The notes: generated from the letters alone by a model not told the origin. Positions 45,406-54,183 are shown, counted from the stretch's first letter. The stretch: DNA of 55,532 bases from Thermococcus sp. (GCF_027063845.1 NZ_JAMOQU010000127.1:1-55532); one strand, 5' to 3'. A program made the numbers and translations.

Positions 45406-46734
45406 GTGGACGTTTCAAGGGTCGTTGAGCTCGCGCTCTCGCTCGGCGCGGAGTACGCCGAAGTGAGAGAGGAGCGGTTGATTAAAACTGAAATCGCGGG
45501 CTCGGACGAGATAAACGTTTCCACCCGCTACTCTGGGGGATTTGGGGTTAGAGTCCTTGTGAACGGCTCTTGGGGATTTGCCTCCGTGAACTCGCCCGGC
45601 GACTTAGAATGGGCCGTCAGGAAGGCTGTGGGGCTCGCAAAGGTTAGCGGAGGAGATGTGAAGCTCGCCGAAGTCAAACCCGTCCGGGACCGGGTACGAA
45701 GCAGGATGAAGGTGAGGCCCTCAGAAGTGTCGCTTGAGGAGAAGGTCGGGGCCGTGAAGGAACTTCTGAACGACCTGCCGGAGGCTCCGAGAAAGACCGT
45801 GAAATATTCGGACTTTTCGGGCATCAAACAGCTCGTCACGAGCGAGGGCACCGAAATCGAGTGGGAGCTGACTGGGATTTCCTTTGAGGCCGATTTGGTA
45901 GTTTCCTCTAACGGAAGGAGCGCGTGGCTCTTCAGCTTGACCGGCTCAATCGAGAGGGGCTTTGAGGCGGTTGATGCCATGAAGAAGAAAATCCTCACCG
46001 AAATCAGCGGTCAGATGAACTGCTTCCTTCACGGAGGAAGGCCAAAGCTAAGGAACGTTCCGGTTCTCCTCTCACCTTACTTTGCCGGCACGATTGCCCA
46101 CGAGGCCCTCGGCCACCTCGCCGAGGCGGATGAACTGCCGAACACGCCTTTAGCTGATAAGCTCGACGAGAGAATTGCCCCGGAGTTCGTAGGCCTGAGC
46201 GATGGGAACGTTCCCGATGGTCATGGAAACGACCTCTACGACGATGAGGGTGTCCAGGTGAAGAAGGTCGAAATCCTGAAGGATGGAGTTTTCAACGAGC
46301 CCCTCGTGGACAGGGAGCGGGCTTACCTGCTGGGGGTGGTACCCAACGGGCACGCAAGGGCCGAGAGCTACGCCTTCGAGCCGATGATAAGGATGCGGAA
46401 CACCTACTTCGAGCCAGGTGACTGGACGTTCGAGGAGCTACTCGAGGAGGTCAAGCTCGGCTACTACCTCGTGAGCGCCGGACCGGGACAGACCGGCCTT
46501 GACTCTTCATTTACAGTTGGAGTCATGGAGGGCTACGTCATCAGGAACGGCGAGATTGCCGAACCGATATTCGGTGCGACGGCGAGCGGTAAAGCCCTCG
46601 ATGCCCTCTCCGGAATCAGGGGGCTCGGAAGGAAGCTCGACTTCGAGAACTCATACTGCGGAAAGGGGCAGGTGGTGAGGGTGAGCATGGGAGGGCCTCA
46701 CGTCCTCTTCGAGGAGGGAATCCGGGTGGTGTAA
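45406..46734 (+). CDS. tldD: Metalloprotease TldD
   Basis: Catalytic subunit of the TldD/TldE (PmbA) heterodimer, a zinc protease that degrades unfolded peptides through a narrow pore. The 442-residue protein has the metal motif AHEALGHLAEAD (HExxxH) and SAGPGQTGLDSSFTVGVMEG. GTG 45406 lies four bases after GGTGAT; the GTG at 45397 is within that site. A TATA-like GTTTTTAAGG lies at 45364. The partner gene starts at the next base after the stop. Confidence 0.93.
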   Translation: MDVSRVVELALSLGAEYAEVREERLIKTEIAGSDEINVSTRYSGGFGVRVLVNGSWGFASVNSPGDLEWAVRKAVGLAKVSGGDVKLAEVKPVRDRVRSRMKVRPSEVSLEEKVGAVKELLNDLPEAPRKTVKYSDFSGIKQLVTSEGTEIEWELTGISFEADLVVSSNGRSAWLFSLTGSIERGFEAVDAMKKKILTEISGQMNCFLHGGRPKLRNVPVLLSPYFAGTIAHEALGHLAEADELPNTPLADKLDERIAPEFVGLSDGNVPDGHGNDLYDDEGVQVKKVEILKDGVFNEPLVDRERAYLLGVVPNGHARAESYAFEPMIRMRNTYFEPGDWTFEELLEEVKLGYYLVSAGPGQTGLDSSFTVGVMEGYVIRNGEIAEPIFGATASGKALDALSGIRGLGRKLDFENSYCGKGQVVRVSMGGPHVLFEEGIRVV

Positions 46735-47940
46735 ATGGAGCGTGAGGTTTACCGTCTGAGGGAGGAACGCATTGGTGTTTCCCTTGAGAGAAACATTAAG
46801 CCTTTTGCACGGGTTAGAGAGTTCACTGCCGTAAGGTTAATTGAGAACGGGAAGGTGGGTTCTGCACTTGCAGAAGGCAGAGCCGAGGGGGAGGCTTTGA
46901 GGCTCGCCCGCGAGACGCTCCGCTTCTCAAAGGAGGAAGATTATCATCTCCCGCCCGGTTGTAGGGTCCGCTGGGACAGAACGTTTGAGGCAGATGTAGA
47001 GGACATCGCCGGCGAGCTCTCCGCGTTAGCTGACGAACTTGGAGAGAAGGAACTTTCCCTATCCGGGACTGTGGAGTTAATAACCCGGCGCTTCTCGGTT
47101 GAAAGCACAGCAGGAGCAGACGTTAATGGTGCATACTCCCTGATGAGGGCCGAATTTGAAATCGGAGGCGGGATTTCCTTTCAGACTTCTGCAGGCTCGG
47201 CTTCAAGGGTTGAGTTCACCGAGTTCATAAACCCCTACCTCGGACTTATAGAGGGGCTTAGTAGGGTTAACCCTCCAAGGGGAAACGTTGAGGCGATATT
47301 CACCCCGACACCTCTTTACAGCATTCTCCTCGTTCCCGTCCTCTGGAGGCTTAGAGGGAGTACTTCACTCAAATCGCCGGGAATGGAAGCAAAAGAGGGG
47401 GAAACCCCAGCTTCGCAGCTCATCACCATTCTCGACGACCCCCGCGATGAAGGCTCGCTCCGCTACGTTAAAGCGGACGACGAGGGGGTTAGAGCGAGAA
47501 AGAACGTCCTGATAGAGAAGGGCACGGTTAAAAGTCTCCTATGGGACAGCTACACCGCTTGGAAGGCAGGAAGAGAGAGCACGGGGAACGGGATAAGGCT
47601 CGGCGAGCGAATCTTTGACGGCCCACACAACCTGACGCTCGTCCCTAGGCAGAAGAGCCTCGACGCGTTAATTGGGGAAGTTGAACGGGGCTTTTTAGCC
47701 CTCAGCGTTAGGGGGGCAAACACCCTCGACCCTGCCTCCGGTGACTTCTCGGTCGTTGTAACACCAGCCCTCATTATCGAGCGGGGCGAGGTCAAGGGTT
47801 TTTCACGTTTTGAGCTCAGAGGAAACGTTTGGCAACTGCTCAAAAACACCACCGGCGTTGGAAGGGAACTAACGAGGGTATGCTTCGACGAGGGATTTTC
47901 CATCTCCCTTCCCTTCCTTAGGACAGAGGTGGTGGTATGA
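46735..47940 (+). CDS. pmbA: TldE/PmbA family protein
   Basis: Non-catalytic partner of TldD (401 residues). It lacks HExxxH and shows the family pattern GSALAEGRAEGEALRLARET, YTAWKAGRESTGNG and FSVVVTPALIIERGEVKGFS. Together the two enclose the protease chamber. In Thermococcales the pair is assumed to be a housekeeping peptidase. It starts immediately after the tldD stop and its ATGA end begins the next gene. Confidence 0.9.
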   Translation: MEREVYRLREERIGVSLERNIKPFARVREFTAVRLIENGKVGSALAEGRAEGEALRLARETLRFSKEEDYHLPPGCRVRWDRTFEADVEDIAGELSALADELGEKELSLSGTVELITRRFSVESTAGADVNGAYSLMRAEFEIGGGISFQTSAGSASRVEFTEFINPYLGLIEGLSRVNPPRGNVEAIFTPTPLYSILLVPVLWRLRGSTSLKSPGMEAKEGETPASQLITILDDPRDEGSLRYVKADDEGVRARKNVLIEKGTVKSLLWDSYTAWKAGRESTGNGIRLGERIFDGPHNLTLVPRQKSLDALIGEVERGFLALSVRGANTLDPASGDFSVVVTPALIIERGEVKGFSRFELRGNVWQLLKNTTGVGRELTRVCFDEGFSISLPFLRTEVVV

Positions 47941-48269
47941 GGGACTCCCTGGCGGTTCTTGCGGTTCTTTTCCTCATCGCCCTTTTCTTCCTGCCAGCTT
48001 ACTACATCGGGCCGCTTTACCTCCTCCTCGTTGTCATCTACCTCCTCGCGCTCTACGCCGTGGAAAGGAGGGGCCCCAAAAGGGTTGAATCGGTCATCGA
48101 TGTGGCGTTCTTCCTCACGTTGATGTGTCTCCTTATGAAGAAGTTTGGGGAACCCCTGTGGCAGGGGCTCGCGCTCGGGCTGCTTCTCCTCGGGCTCGAA
48201 GCTGCAAAGGGTTTGTGGAGGAGACGCTACCGGGATAAAAGTCTGGACAAGCCGGGGGTGAGACCATGA
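47937..48269 (+). CDS. Small membrane protein of unknown function
   Basis: A 110-residue protein with three or four hydrophobic spans (SLAVLAVLFLIALFFLPAY, YLLLVVIYLLALYAV, VIDVAFFLTLMCLLM, ALGLLLLGLEAAKGL) and a basic C-terminus (RRRYRDKSLDKP). It overlaps pmbA and the downstream methyltransferase by four bases each, so it is part of the tldD operon. No family recognised. Confidence 0.75.
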   Translation: MRDSLAVLAVLFLIALFFLPAYYIGPLYLLLVVIYLLALYAVERRGPKRVESVIDVAFFLTLMCLLMKKFGEPLWQGLALGLLLLGLEAAKGLWRRRYRDKSLDKPGVRP

Positions 48270-48874
48270 AAGTCATAGAGACCTTTTATTCCAGGGCCCT
48301 TGATGCCTTCAGGGAATTTGGCGGAACCGAGGAAGAGCTGATGTGGCTGGTCGGTTCGAGACTGGCCCTGTTTCCGTCACACGGGGAAGAAATACGGCTG
48401 AGGCTTAGGGTTATGGAAGAAATCGTAAAACGAGCGAAGGGAAAAATCCTCGACGTTGGCTCCGGTTCAGGGTTGCTCGCCCTAGCGCTCTCCGAGAAGG
48501 GAACCGTCATCGGAGTCGAAAAGAGGGCTGACTTCTTTCCCCTCCTTCGGGAGCTTGAGAACGAGCGGCTGAAGTTCATGCAGGGCGACTTCCTCAGGGA
48601 CGATGTTGGCGGGGACTTTGACGTTGTCGTTTTCTCCTACATCCTCCACGACCTCAAACCGGAACCGTTTCTCAGAAGGGCCGTGGAAGTTTTATCGCCG
48701 GGCGGTAGGATAATAGTCGGTGACTTTGACCTCAACGGTCTGAAGGAGAGGCTCAAAGAGTCAGCCAAGCTCCATAGGTTGGCTGTTGAGGAGGAGCTGG
48801 TACTTGGGCGTGCTTCAAGCCACGGAAAGGTGTGTGAGGCTTTCCTGCTTGTCTTTGGGAGGGTAGAAAAATGA
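48266..48874 (+). CDS. Class I SAM-dependent methyltransferase
   Basis: A 202-residue Rossmann methyltransferase with motif I KGKILDVGSGSGLLALAL, the acidic residue in VIGVEKRADFF, motif II FMQGDFLRDDVGGDFDVVVFSY and motif III LSPGGRIIVGDFDLN. The substrate is not readable from sequence. It overlaps both neighbours by four bases, in one operon with tldD, pmbA and the nitrilase. Confidence 0.85.
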   Translation: MKVIETFYSRALDAFREFGGTEEELMWLVGSRLALFPSHGEEIRLRLRVMEEIVKRAKGKILDVGSGSGLLALALSEKGTVIGVEKRADFFPLLRELENERLKFMQGDFLRDDVGGDFDVVVFSYILHDLKPEPFLRRAVEVLSPGGRIIVGDFDLNGLKERLKESAKLHRLAVEEELVLGRASSHGKVCEAFLLVFGRVEK

Positions 48875-49536
48875 AGGTCGTCCTAATCCCTATGCACGTT
48901 GAGACTGGAAACTTCGAGGCCAACTGGAGGGAGTTCGAGAAGCGCTTCAACGAGGCCTTGAGGCACGACCCAGACTTCCTCGTCTTCCCGGAGTACTGCC
49001 TCACTGGCTTCGAGGAGTGGGACTTCAGCGGGGCAGGGCTCTACGACGAAATCTTGGGTAGAGTAGCCCAGCTCGCCAGGGAAGCCGGCGTTTACATCGT
49101 CTTTGGCCTCCTTGAGCCCTACAAGAACTGTGTCTACAACTCGGCCCTGCTCATCGGCCGAAACGGGGAGGTTCTGCTCAAGCACCGCAAGTTCTAGGAG
49201 CCGATGAAGTTCTGCACGGGTAACACGGTGAGAACGGCCAGAACAGAGTTTGGGAAGGCCGCGATAATCATATGCGGCGACCTGTACAACAAGCGGATAG
49301 CAAAGTGGATTAGGCAGAAAAGGCCGGACTTCCTGTTTGTGCCGATGGAGTACTCTCCGGATTACGGCGAGCTCAACGAGGAGGACGTTGAGGCCATGGC
49401 GGAGCGGGTTAAACTCCTCGGCGTCAAAACTTTCATAGTCAACAGCCACTCACCCGGCGGTGCGTGGGCCTTTGACCCCGATGGGAAGCTTCTGGCGTCA
49501 TCAAGGGGTTATGAGATTCTGGTTGTGGAGATCTGA
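48871..49536 (+). pseudogene. Carbon-nitrogen hydrolase (nitrilase family) with an in-frame amber codon
   Basis: The frame encodes a nitrilase-superfamily amidase: catalytic Glu41 in FPEYCLTGF, Lys107 in KHRKF and the Cys in AAIIICGDLYN. A TAG at 49195-49197 lies two codons after the lysine, and the same frame continues without gap (EPMKFCTGNTVRTA) to the normal C-terminus (222 codons in all, including the TAG). CAG to TAG is the simplest change. No pyrrolysine system is expected in Thermococcales. The Cys is lost from the first product, so the enzyme is inactive unless read through or restarted. Confidence 0.8.
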
Positions 49537-49585
49537 GCTCCGAAACCCTTAAGCCCAGTCCCGCTAGAAACACGACGGTGATAGT

Positions 49586-49915
49586 ATGGAGCTCTACGAC
49601 GTCTCCGAGTTCTGGAAGTTTGACCTCCGCGTCGGCCTCGTGAGGAAGGCCGAGAAGCTGAAGCGGACAAGGAAACTGATAAAGCTCGACGTGGACTTTG
49701 GAACCGAGCGGAGAACGATAATAACGGGTATAGCCGACCAGTACAGCCCGGAGGAGCTTGAGGGCAAGAAGTTCATCTTCGTCCTCAACCTGAAGCCGAA
49801 GGAGTTCTCGGGAGTCAAGAGCGAGGGCATGCTCATAGTGGCGGAAAACGAGGAGGGAAAGGTCTACCTCCTGCCCGTTCCCGATGAGGTCCCGGTGGGA
49901 ACGAAGGTGTGGTAA
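49586..49915 (+). CDS. tRNA-binding OB-fold protein (MetRS beta/CsaA-like)
   Basis: Stand-alone EMAPII-type tRNA-binding domain of 109 residues: FDLRVGLVRKAEKLKRTRKL, KLDVDFGTERRTIITGIAD, LNLKPKEFSGVKSEGMLIVA and the C-terminal PVPDEVPVGTKVW. In Thermococcales a separate protein of this type associates with methionyl-tRNA synthetase as a beta subunit; a CsaA-like chaperone is an alternative. A TATA-like CCCTTAAGC at about 49547 precedes it. The phosphatase gene begins one base after its stop. Confidence 0.9.
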   Translation: MELYDVSEFWKFDLRVGLVRKAEKLKRTRKLIKLDVDFGTERRTIITGIADQYSPEELEGKKFIFVLNLKPKEFSGVKSEGMLIVAENEEGKVYLLPVPDEVPVGTKVW

Positions 49916-49916
49916 T

Positions 49917-50369
49917 ATGTGGCGCTCGGCCAAGTTCGTAGACGATAACGTCGCCTTCTCGCGGATGCCCGTGGAGAAAGAGCTGGACGAAGTTGTCGAA
50001 ACCTTCGACGCCGTGGTGGTCTTAGTTGAGGACTTCGAGCTCTCGTATTCACTCGATGAGTGGGAAAGGAGGGGAGTTGAAGTATTTCACAGCCCAATCC
50101 CGGATTTCAGCGCCCCTCCCTTGAGCAAGCTCATAGAAATCCTCCGCTGGATTGAGGAAAGAGCGAGGGAAGGGAAGAAAGTTCTGATTCACTGTCTTGG
50201 GGGCTGTGGACGGAGCGGTACGGTAGCGGTCGCGTGGCTGATGTACTCCCAACACTTGTCCCTCAGGCAGGCCCTCTACCGCGTCAGGAGGCTCAGACCG
50301 TGTGCAGTTGAGACTGAGGAGCAGATTGAGCTTTTGCAGGAGCTGGAAAGGGCAATTAAAACCCGTTGA
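49917..50369 (+). CDS. Protein tyrosine/dual-specificity phosphatase
   Basis: Cysteine phosphatase of 150 residues with the P-loop HCLGGCGRSGT (C-x5-R) and the general-acid loop SPIPDFSAPP. The size and features match the archaeal PTP characterised in Thermococcus kodakarensis. It could reverse tyrosine or serine phosphorylation, although the protein kinase in this window lies in a separate island. ATG 49917 overlaps the end of the ribosome site GGTGTGGTAAT. It is cotranscribed with the tRNA-binding protein. Confidence 0.9.
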   Translation: MWRSAKFVDDNVAFSRMPVEKELDEVVETFDAVVVLVEDFELSYSLDEWERRGVEVFHSPIPDFSAPPLSKLIEILRWIEERAREGKKVLIHCLGGCGRSGTVAVAWLMYSQHLSLRQALYRVRRLRPCAVETEEQIELLQELERAIKTR

Positions 50370-50919
50370 AGCTCACGACCTCCTCAAGCTTTTTCCTCTC
50401 GTACTTCGGCTTCGGGTCCGCAGGGTAGCCGACGGGCAGAATCGTCTGGAGCTTGTAGTCCTTTGGAACGTTCAGGAGCTCCTCAACTGGTTTTGGGTTG
50501 GGAGGGGTGTATGTTACCGTTCCGAGGCCGAGCTCTTCGAGCGCGAGGAGTAGGTATCCGACGGCAATCCAGGTTGATTGGAGCCAGTACGGCGCTTTGG
50601 TGTGACCGAAGACGAGTATCAGATAGGGCGCCTCGCTGAGGAACGGTTTCTCGGGCTTAAAGCCCTTGGCGTTGAGCCACGCCATCAGGTCGCCCTTCGT
50701 CCTCGAGTAGAACTTCTCCTCTTCCCCCTCGCAGAGCTCCCGTATTTTCCCCTTCAGCCAGTCGTCGTCAATAACAACGAACCTCCAGGGCTGGGCGTTC
50801 ATACCGCTCGGCGCTTCCTTCGCCACCTTTAGAGCCTTTAAGATGTCCTCCCTCGGCGGTTTATCTGGAAGAAAAGTCCTCACGGTCTTCCTTCGCCTCG
50901 CCAGCTCAAGGACTCGCAT
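50356..50919 (-). CDS. Nitroreductase family flavoprotein
   Basis: FMN-dependent oxidoreductase of 187 residues. It begins ELARRRKTVRTF, the FMN-contact RRKTxR, followed by APSGMNAQPWRFVVIDD and WIAVGYLLLALEELGLG, and ends with LQTILPVGYPADPKPKYERK. The physiological substrate is unknown; such enzymes reduce quinones, flavins or disulfides. It overlaps the convergent phosphatase gene by 14 bases. Confidence 0.88.
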   Translation of the reverse strand: MRVLELARRRKTVRTFLPDKPPREDILKALKVAKEAPSGMNAQPWRFVVIDDDWLKGKIRELCEGEEEKFYSRTKGDLMAWLNAKGFKPEKPFLSEAPYLILVFGHTKAPYWLQSTWIAVGYLLLALEELGLGTVTYTPPNPKPVEELLNVPKDYKLQTILPVGYPADPKPKYERKKLEEVVSFNGF

Positions 50920-50974
50920 GGCATCACCGTAATAAATTAGGAGCCGGGAGTTTTAGGGGTTTTGGGCGGTTGGC

Positions 50975-51724
50975 TCAGACGTAGAAAACCATGCCGTCGT
51001 AGGCGACGAGAACTTTGTTTCCCCATCTCTTCCGCACGTAGTCGGTCAGCTCAAGGAACGGAAAGTTCTTGTGGGAGATATGGCTCAGAACGGTTCTCTC
51101 AGCTAATCCAAGCCCGAGTTCGGCCGCTTCGTCAACGTTGTTGTGATAGGGGTCGTCGAAGCCGGGCGGGTAGGTGGCGTCCACAATCGCCAACCTGAGC
51201 GGGGCCCTCTCTTCCAGAAACTCCCGCGTCTCCTCTGGAAGGCCCTTGGTGTCGTAAAGCAGGGCCACACTCTTCCCATCCTCTTCGATGAGGTAGCCGA
51301 GGGTTTCAACGCCGTGGTTCAGCCTCAGTGCCGTAATCCTCAGCGTGTCGAGCTCGACCGTTTCGAAGGGCCTGAGCGTTCTCGGGCGGAGGTTCTTCGG
51401 ATCCTGCAGGATTAGCGCGTCGGCACTCCCCTCCGGTGCATAAAGAACCGTTTCCCTTGCCATCCAGCGGAGCTTGTAGAGGCCGTAAATGTGGTCGTGG
51501 TGCCAATGGGTGAGAAAAATCGCCTCGAGCGGGACGTTGAGGAAGTCCCTTATGTCGGTCCCGACGTCGAAGAGAACGGCTTTCCCGTTTTCTGTGATTA
51601 CCGCCAGCGTTGAGGGCCTCCTCTGGGCGAAGCCGAACTTCCTCGCCTCGGTGCAGGTCGGGCAGGTGCAGAGATGAGCTGGAATCCCCTCGCTCCCGCC
51701 GGTGCCGATGAAGTAGACGAGCAT
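50975..51724 (-). CDS. Metallo-beta-lactamase fold hydrolase (PhnP-like)
   Basis: Zinc hydrolase of 249 residues. It shows the HxHxDH motif THWHHDHIYGLY, further ligands in LNHGVETLGYLIEE, VDATYP and VLSHISHKNFPF, and an N-terminal Cys cluster HLCTCPTC seen in PhnP-type phosphodiesterases. Substrate may be a cyclic phosphodiester. ATG 51724 follows GGTGGTCCTT; TATA-like AAATATAAACC is at about 51735-51745. Confidence 0.87.
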   Translation of the reverse strand: MLVYFIGTGGSEGIPAHLCTCPTCTEARKFGFAQRRPSTLAVITENGKAVLFDVGTDIRDFLNVPLEAIFLTHWHHDHIYGLYKLRWMARETVLYAPEGSADALILQDPKNLRPRTLRPFETVELDTLRITALRLNHGVETLGYLIEEDGKSVALLYDTKGLPEETREFLEERAPLRLAIVDATYPPGFDDPYHNNVDEAAELGLGLAERTVLSHISHKNFPFLELTDYVRKRWGNKVLVAYDGMVFYV

Positions 51725-51799
51725 AAGGACCACCGGTTTATATTTTATGGCCGTGAAATAGAGGCTGAGTTTATAAGGGTTCTCCCGTAACCCCTTCCG

Positions 51800-52264
51800 A
51801 TGAAGTTCATCGCCGACATGATGCTTGGCAGATTAGCGCGCTGGTTGCGCCTCTACGGCTACGACACCCTCTATGGAATCGAGAACGATGATGAGATAAT
51901 CGAGGTTGCCCTGAAAGAAGGCAGGGTAGTCCTCACCAAGGACGTCGCCCTTGCGGAGAGGGCTGAAAGGCTCGGCGTCAATGTCTTCCTCCTCCGCTCC
52001 AACTCGCTTGAGGGGCAGGTTGAAGAGCTGAAGCGCCTCGGCGTTGAGTTTGGGGAACTCTTTCCAGCGAATGCACGATGTCCGAAGTGCAATGGGCCCA
52101 TAAAAGCGGTTTCAAAGGAGGTCGTTAAAGGTAAGGTTCCGCCGAGGGTCTACGAGAATTACAACGAATTCTACGTCTGTGAAAACTGCGGACAAATCTA
52201 CTGGCCCGGAAAACAGTGGCGGGAGATGCTGAAAATGGATAAAAGGTTGAGGGGGTTGAAATGA
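51800..52264 (+). CDS. Mut7-C RNase domain protein with zinc ribbon
   Basis: A 154-residue protein with a PIN-like Mut7-C RNase domain (about 1-90: KFIADMMLGRLARWLRLYGYDT, VVLTKDVALAERAERLGV, with conserved Asp residues) followed by a zinc ribbon (CPKC and CENC). It probably cuts or binds RNA. A TATA-like GTTTATAAGG at 51769 lies about 30 bases upstream, giving a very short leader. It overlaps mptE by four bases. Confidence 0.87.
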   Translation: MKFIADMMLGRLARWLRLYGYDTLYGIENDDEIIEVALKEGRVVLTKDVALAERAERLGVNVFLLRSNSLEGQVEELKRLGVEFGELFPANARCPKCNGPIKAVSKEVVKGKVPPRVYENYNEFYVCENCGQIYWPGKQWREMLKMDKRLRGLK

Positions 52265-52971
52265 GATGGGATGACTGGGAGCCCTTCTACCTCCGCATCG
52301 TGAAGGAGATGGGCTATTCAATCGAGGAAGACAGGAAGTCGGCTGAGCTACTCCGCTCGCTCCTCCTTGGGGGCGATGAGTACATCCTCCGCGAGGAGCT
52401 TGAGGCGGTAATCGGACGGAAAGCCTACGTTTTCGGCGCGGGTCCAAGCCTTGAAAACGCCTTGAAGGAGTTCGACTTCTCGGACGGGACGCTCATATCT
52501 GCCGACGGGGCAACGACGGCCTTGCTCGACTTCGGCCTCGTTCCCGACGTAATCGTCACGGACCTCGACGGAAGGATTTCTGACATAAAGCTCGCCAACG
52601 ACAGAGGTTCCTTCCTCGTCGTCCACGCCCACGGGGACAACGGGGATAAGCTCGTCTCCTACGTCCCGTTCCTGTCGAGAATCCTCGGAACAACTCAAGC
52701 CGAGCCCCTCGACATAATCTATAACTTCGGAGGCTTCACCGATGGCGATAGGGCTGTATTCCTGGCGGAGGAGCTCGGTGCGAGGGAGATAACGCTGGTC
52801 GGCTTCGACTTCGGCGATATCGTTGGGAAGTGGAGCAAGCCCTCACTGAAGAAGCACTCGCCAGTCTGGGAGAGCAAGCGTAAGAAGTTCGAGTTCGCGA
52901 GGGAACTGTTGGAGTGGCTGGAGAAAAACGGGCGGGCGAGGATTGAGTATTTGACGCCAAAAGATGACTGA
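52261..52971 (+). CDS. mptE: 6-hydroxymethyl-7,8-dihydropterin pyrophosphokinase MptE
   Basis: Archaeal pyrophosphokinase (DUF115) in folate/methanopterin-type pterin synthesis, transferring diphosphate from ATP. The 236-residue protein has VFGAGPSLENALKEF, LISADGATTALLDFG, PDVIVTDLDGRISD and HAHGDNGDKL, the characteristic Asp-rich motifs. Length and motifs are complete. It is transcribed with the Mut7-C gene. A hairpin-forming sequence follows 38 bases after the stop. Confidence 0.9.
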   Translation: MRWDDWEPFYLRIVKEMGYSIEEDRKSAELLRSLLLGGDEYILREELEAVIGRKAYVFGAGPSLENALKEFDFSDGTLISADGATTALLDFGLVPDVIVTDLDGRISDIKLANDRGSFLVVHAHGDNGDKLVSYVPFLSRILGTTQAEPLDIIYNFGGFTDGDRAVFLAEELGAREITLVGFDFGDIVGKWSKPSLKKHSPVWESKRKKFEFARELLEWLEKNGRARIEYLTPKDD

Positions 52972-53008
52972 TTAAGTAGTCATTCGAGTGAACGATTGAG
53001 TACTGTTT

Positions 53009-53028
53009 TTGGTCATTCCGTTGACCAA
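53009..53028. terminator. Inverted repeat between convergent genes, probable bidirectional terminator
   Basis: TTGGTCA and TGACCAA form a perfect 7-bp stem with a 6-base loop. On the minus strand the stem is followed by AAAACAG, and on the plus strand it is preceded by a run of five T, so T-rich flanks serve mainly the minus-strand approach. Termination is inference. Confidence 0.4.
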
Positions 53029-53045
53029 TTAAAAAGAAACTGAAA

Positions 53046-53873
53046 TCAGCTCAAATCCTTGAGCTTCCTGACCTTTCCGCCCTTTATCTCGACGTAGCCG
53101 AGCCTCTTGAGGAGCCTGAGGGTCTCCTCGAAGGAGTCGCGCGAGTAGTTGATGACGAGGGTTCCCTTCGGCGTTGGCACCGCTATCGGCGAGGCCCTCA
53201 GAAAGCCCTTGGTGAGCTCCTCCTCCGGGATTTTCTTGTCGCCGAGGGCCTTCAGGATTTCCTCCGCGAGGATTGCCCTGCCGACGAGGGCGAAGTAGGC
53301 TTTCAGCAGGTAGTCCTCGGGGAAGTACTTGCTCGCTATCTTTCCGAGGGCGTTCACCTTGGCGATGTTCAGCTCAAGGATTTCGAACTCGTGCTCTATG
53401 ACGAGGTCAACGAAGGCGAACTGTTTGGCCTTTTCCTCAACCTTTCCGGGGTCGTGGACGAGGTTGAACGGGAACTTGAACTCGAACTTCAGTTCATCGA
53501 CGTTGATTCCCTCCTTGAGCCTGACGTTGACGCCGTCGTACTCTATTGCCCCGTTGCGATAGAGCTGGTCGAGAAGCTCAGCCACCCAGAGGCCCTCTTT
53601 GAGTAGCTCGTCGGCCTTCTCGCCGGCCTTGAGGTGCTCAAGGACGTGGTTGAGGCTCTCCCTGAACGAGAGGAAGCCCTCTCTGATTGCCTCGACGTCG
53701 GCCCCCTCAAGGTTCTCAATCCTCTCCTCGATTTCCCCGAGCGTTCCCTCGATGAGGTAGCCGACGAAGGCCTCGTAGCCCTCCCTTGAGCGGACCTCAA
53801 AGCGTATTCCCTCCTTCCTGAGCTCCTCGATGAGCGCGCGCTTAACGGCTTCGTTCTTCGTGACGAGTCTCAT
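53046..53873 (-). CDS. Conserved hypothetical helical protein
   Basis: No family name known to me. The 275-residue protein is predicted mainly helical and charged, with an N-terminal region resembling a winged-helix or alpha/beta unit (TKNEAVKRALIEELRKEGI), a middle helical core and a C-terminal beta hairpin with SPIAVPTPKGTLVINYSRD followed by a winged helix-like end (ETLRLLKRLGYVEIKGGKV). ATG 53873 follows GGTGGTGGT; upstream in-frame sequence contains the promoter (GCTTTTAATAC near 53933) and is not coding. Confidence 0.75.
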   Translation of the reverse strand: MRLVTKNEAVKRALIEELRKEGIRFEVRSREGYEAFVGYLIEGTLGEIEERIENLEGADVEAIREGFLSFRESLNHVLEHLKAGEKADELLKEGLWVAELLDQLYRNGAIEYDGVNVRLKEGINVDELKFEFKFPFNLVHDPGKVEEKAKQFAFVDLVIEHEFEILELNIAKVNALGKIASKYFPEDYLLKAYFALVGRAILAEEILKALGDKKIPEEELTKGFLRASPIAVPTPKGTLVINYSRDSFEETLRLLKRLGYVEIKGGKVRKLKDLS

Positions 53874-53967
53874 ACCACCACCCGAATGGGGAACGGTGGC
53901 CCGCTTATAGGCTTTGTGATGCGGGAAAGTATTAAAAGCCCTTAACATAGCAACGGCGGGGGTGGCT

Positions 53968-54183
53968 ATGAGCGAGAAGCAGTATTTGCTCGACAAGACG
54001 CTGGAGCGCTGGAAGGGGAAGAGGGTGGCGGTGGGCGTTGGAAGCGAGACGAGCTTTTCGGGAATCCTTGAGGATTTTGACGAGGAGGTAATCCTTCTCA
54101 GGGAAGTTACCGACTACGCGGGCAACAGGGCCAAGGAGCTAATAGTTAAGATAGACGACCTCAACTGGATAACCCTGCTGTGA
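53968..54183 (+). CDS. Small Sm-like (LSm) beta-barrel protein
   Basis: A 71-residue protein with the Sm fold pattern: an N-terminal helix (LLDKTLERWKG) and strands KRVAVGVGSETSFSGILEDF, DEEVILLREVTDY, ELIVKIDDLNWITLL. The Sm1 motif (SGILEDFDEEVILL) is recognisable; the Sm2 motif is degenerate compared with canonical SmAP. It may bind RNA in a ring, or form a novel LSm subfamily. ATG 53968 follows GGGGGTGGCT, with TATA AGTATTAAAAG at 53929. Confidence 0.75.
   Translation: MSEKQYLLDKTLERWKGKRVAVGVGSETSFSGILEDFDEEVILLREVTDYAGNRAKELIVKIDDLNWITLL

Noticed and set aside
49195..49197. TAG as a pyrrolysine codon
   Set aside because: Pyrrolysine use is known in methanogens and some bacteria, not Thermococcales, and the position is not a catalytic pyrrolysine site; CAG to TAG is simpler.
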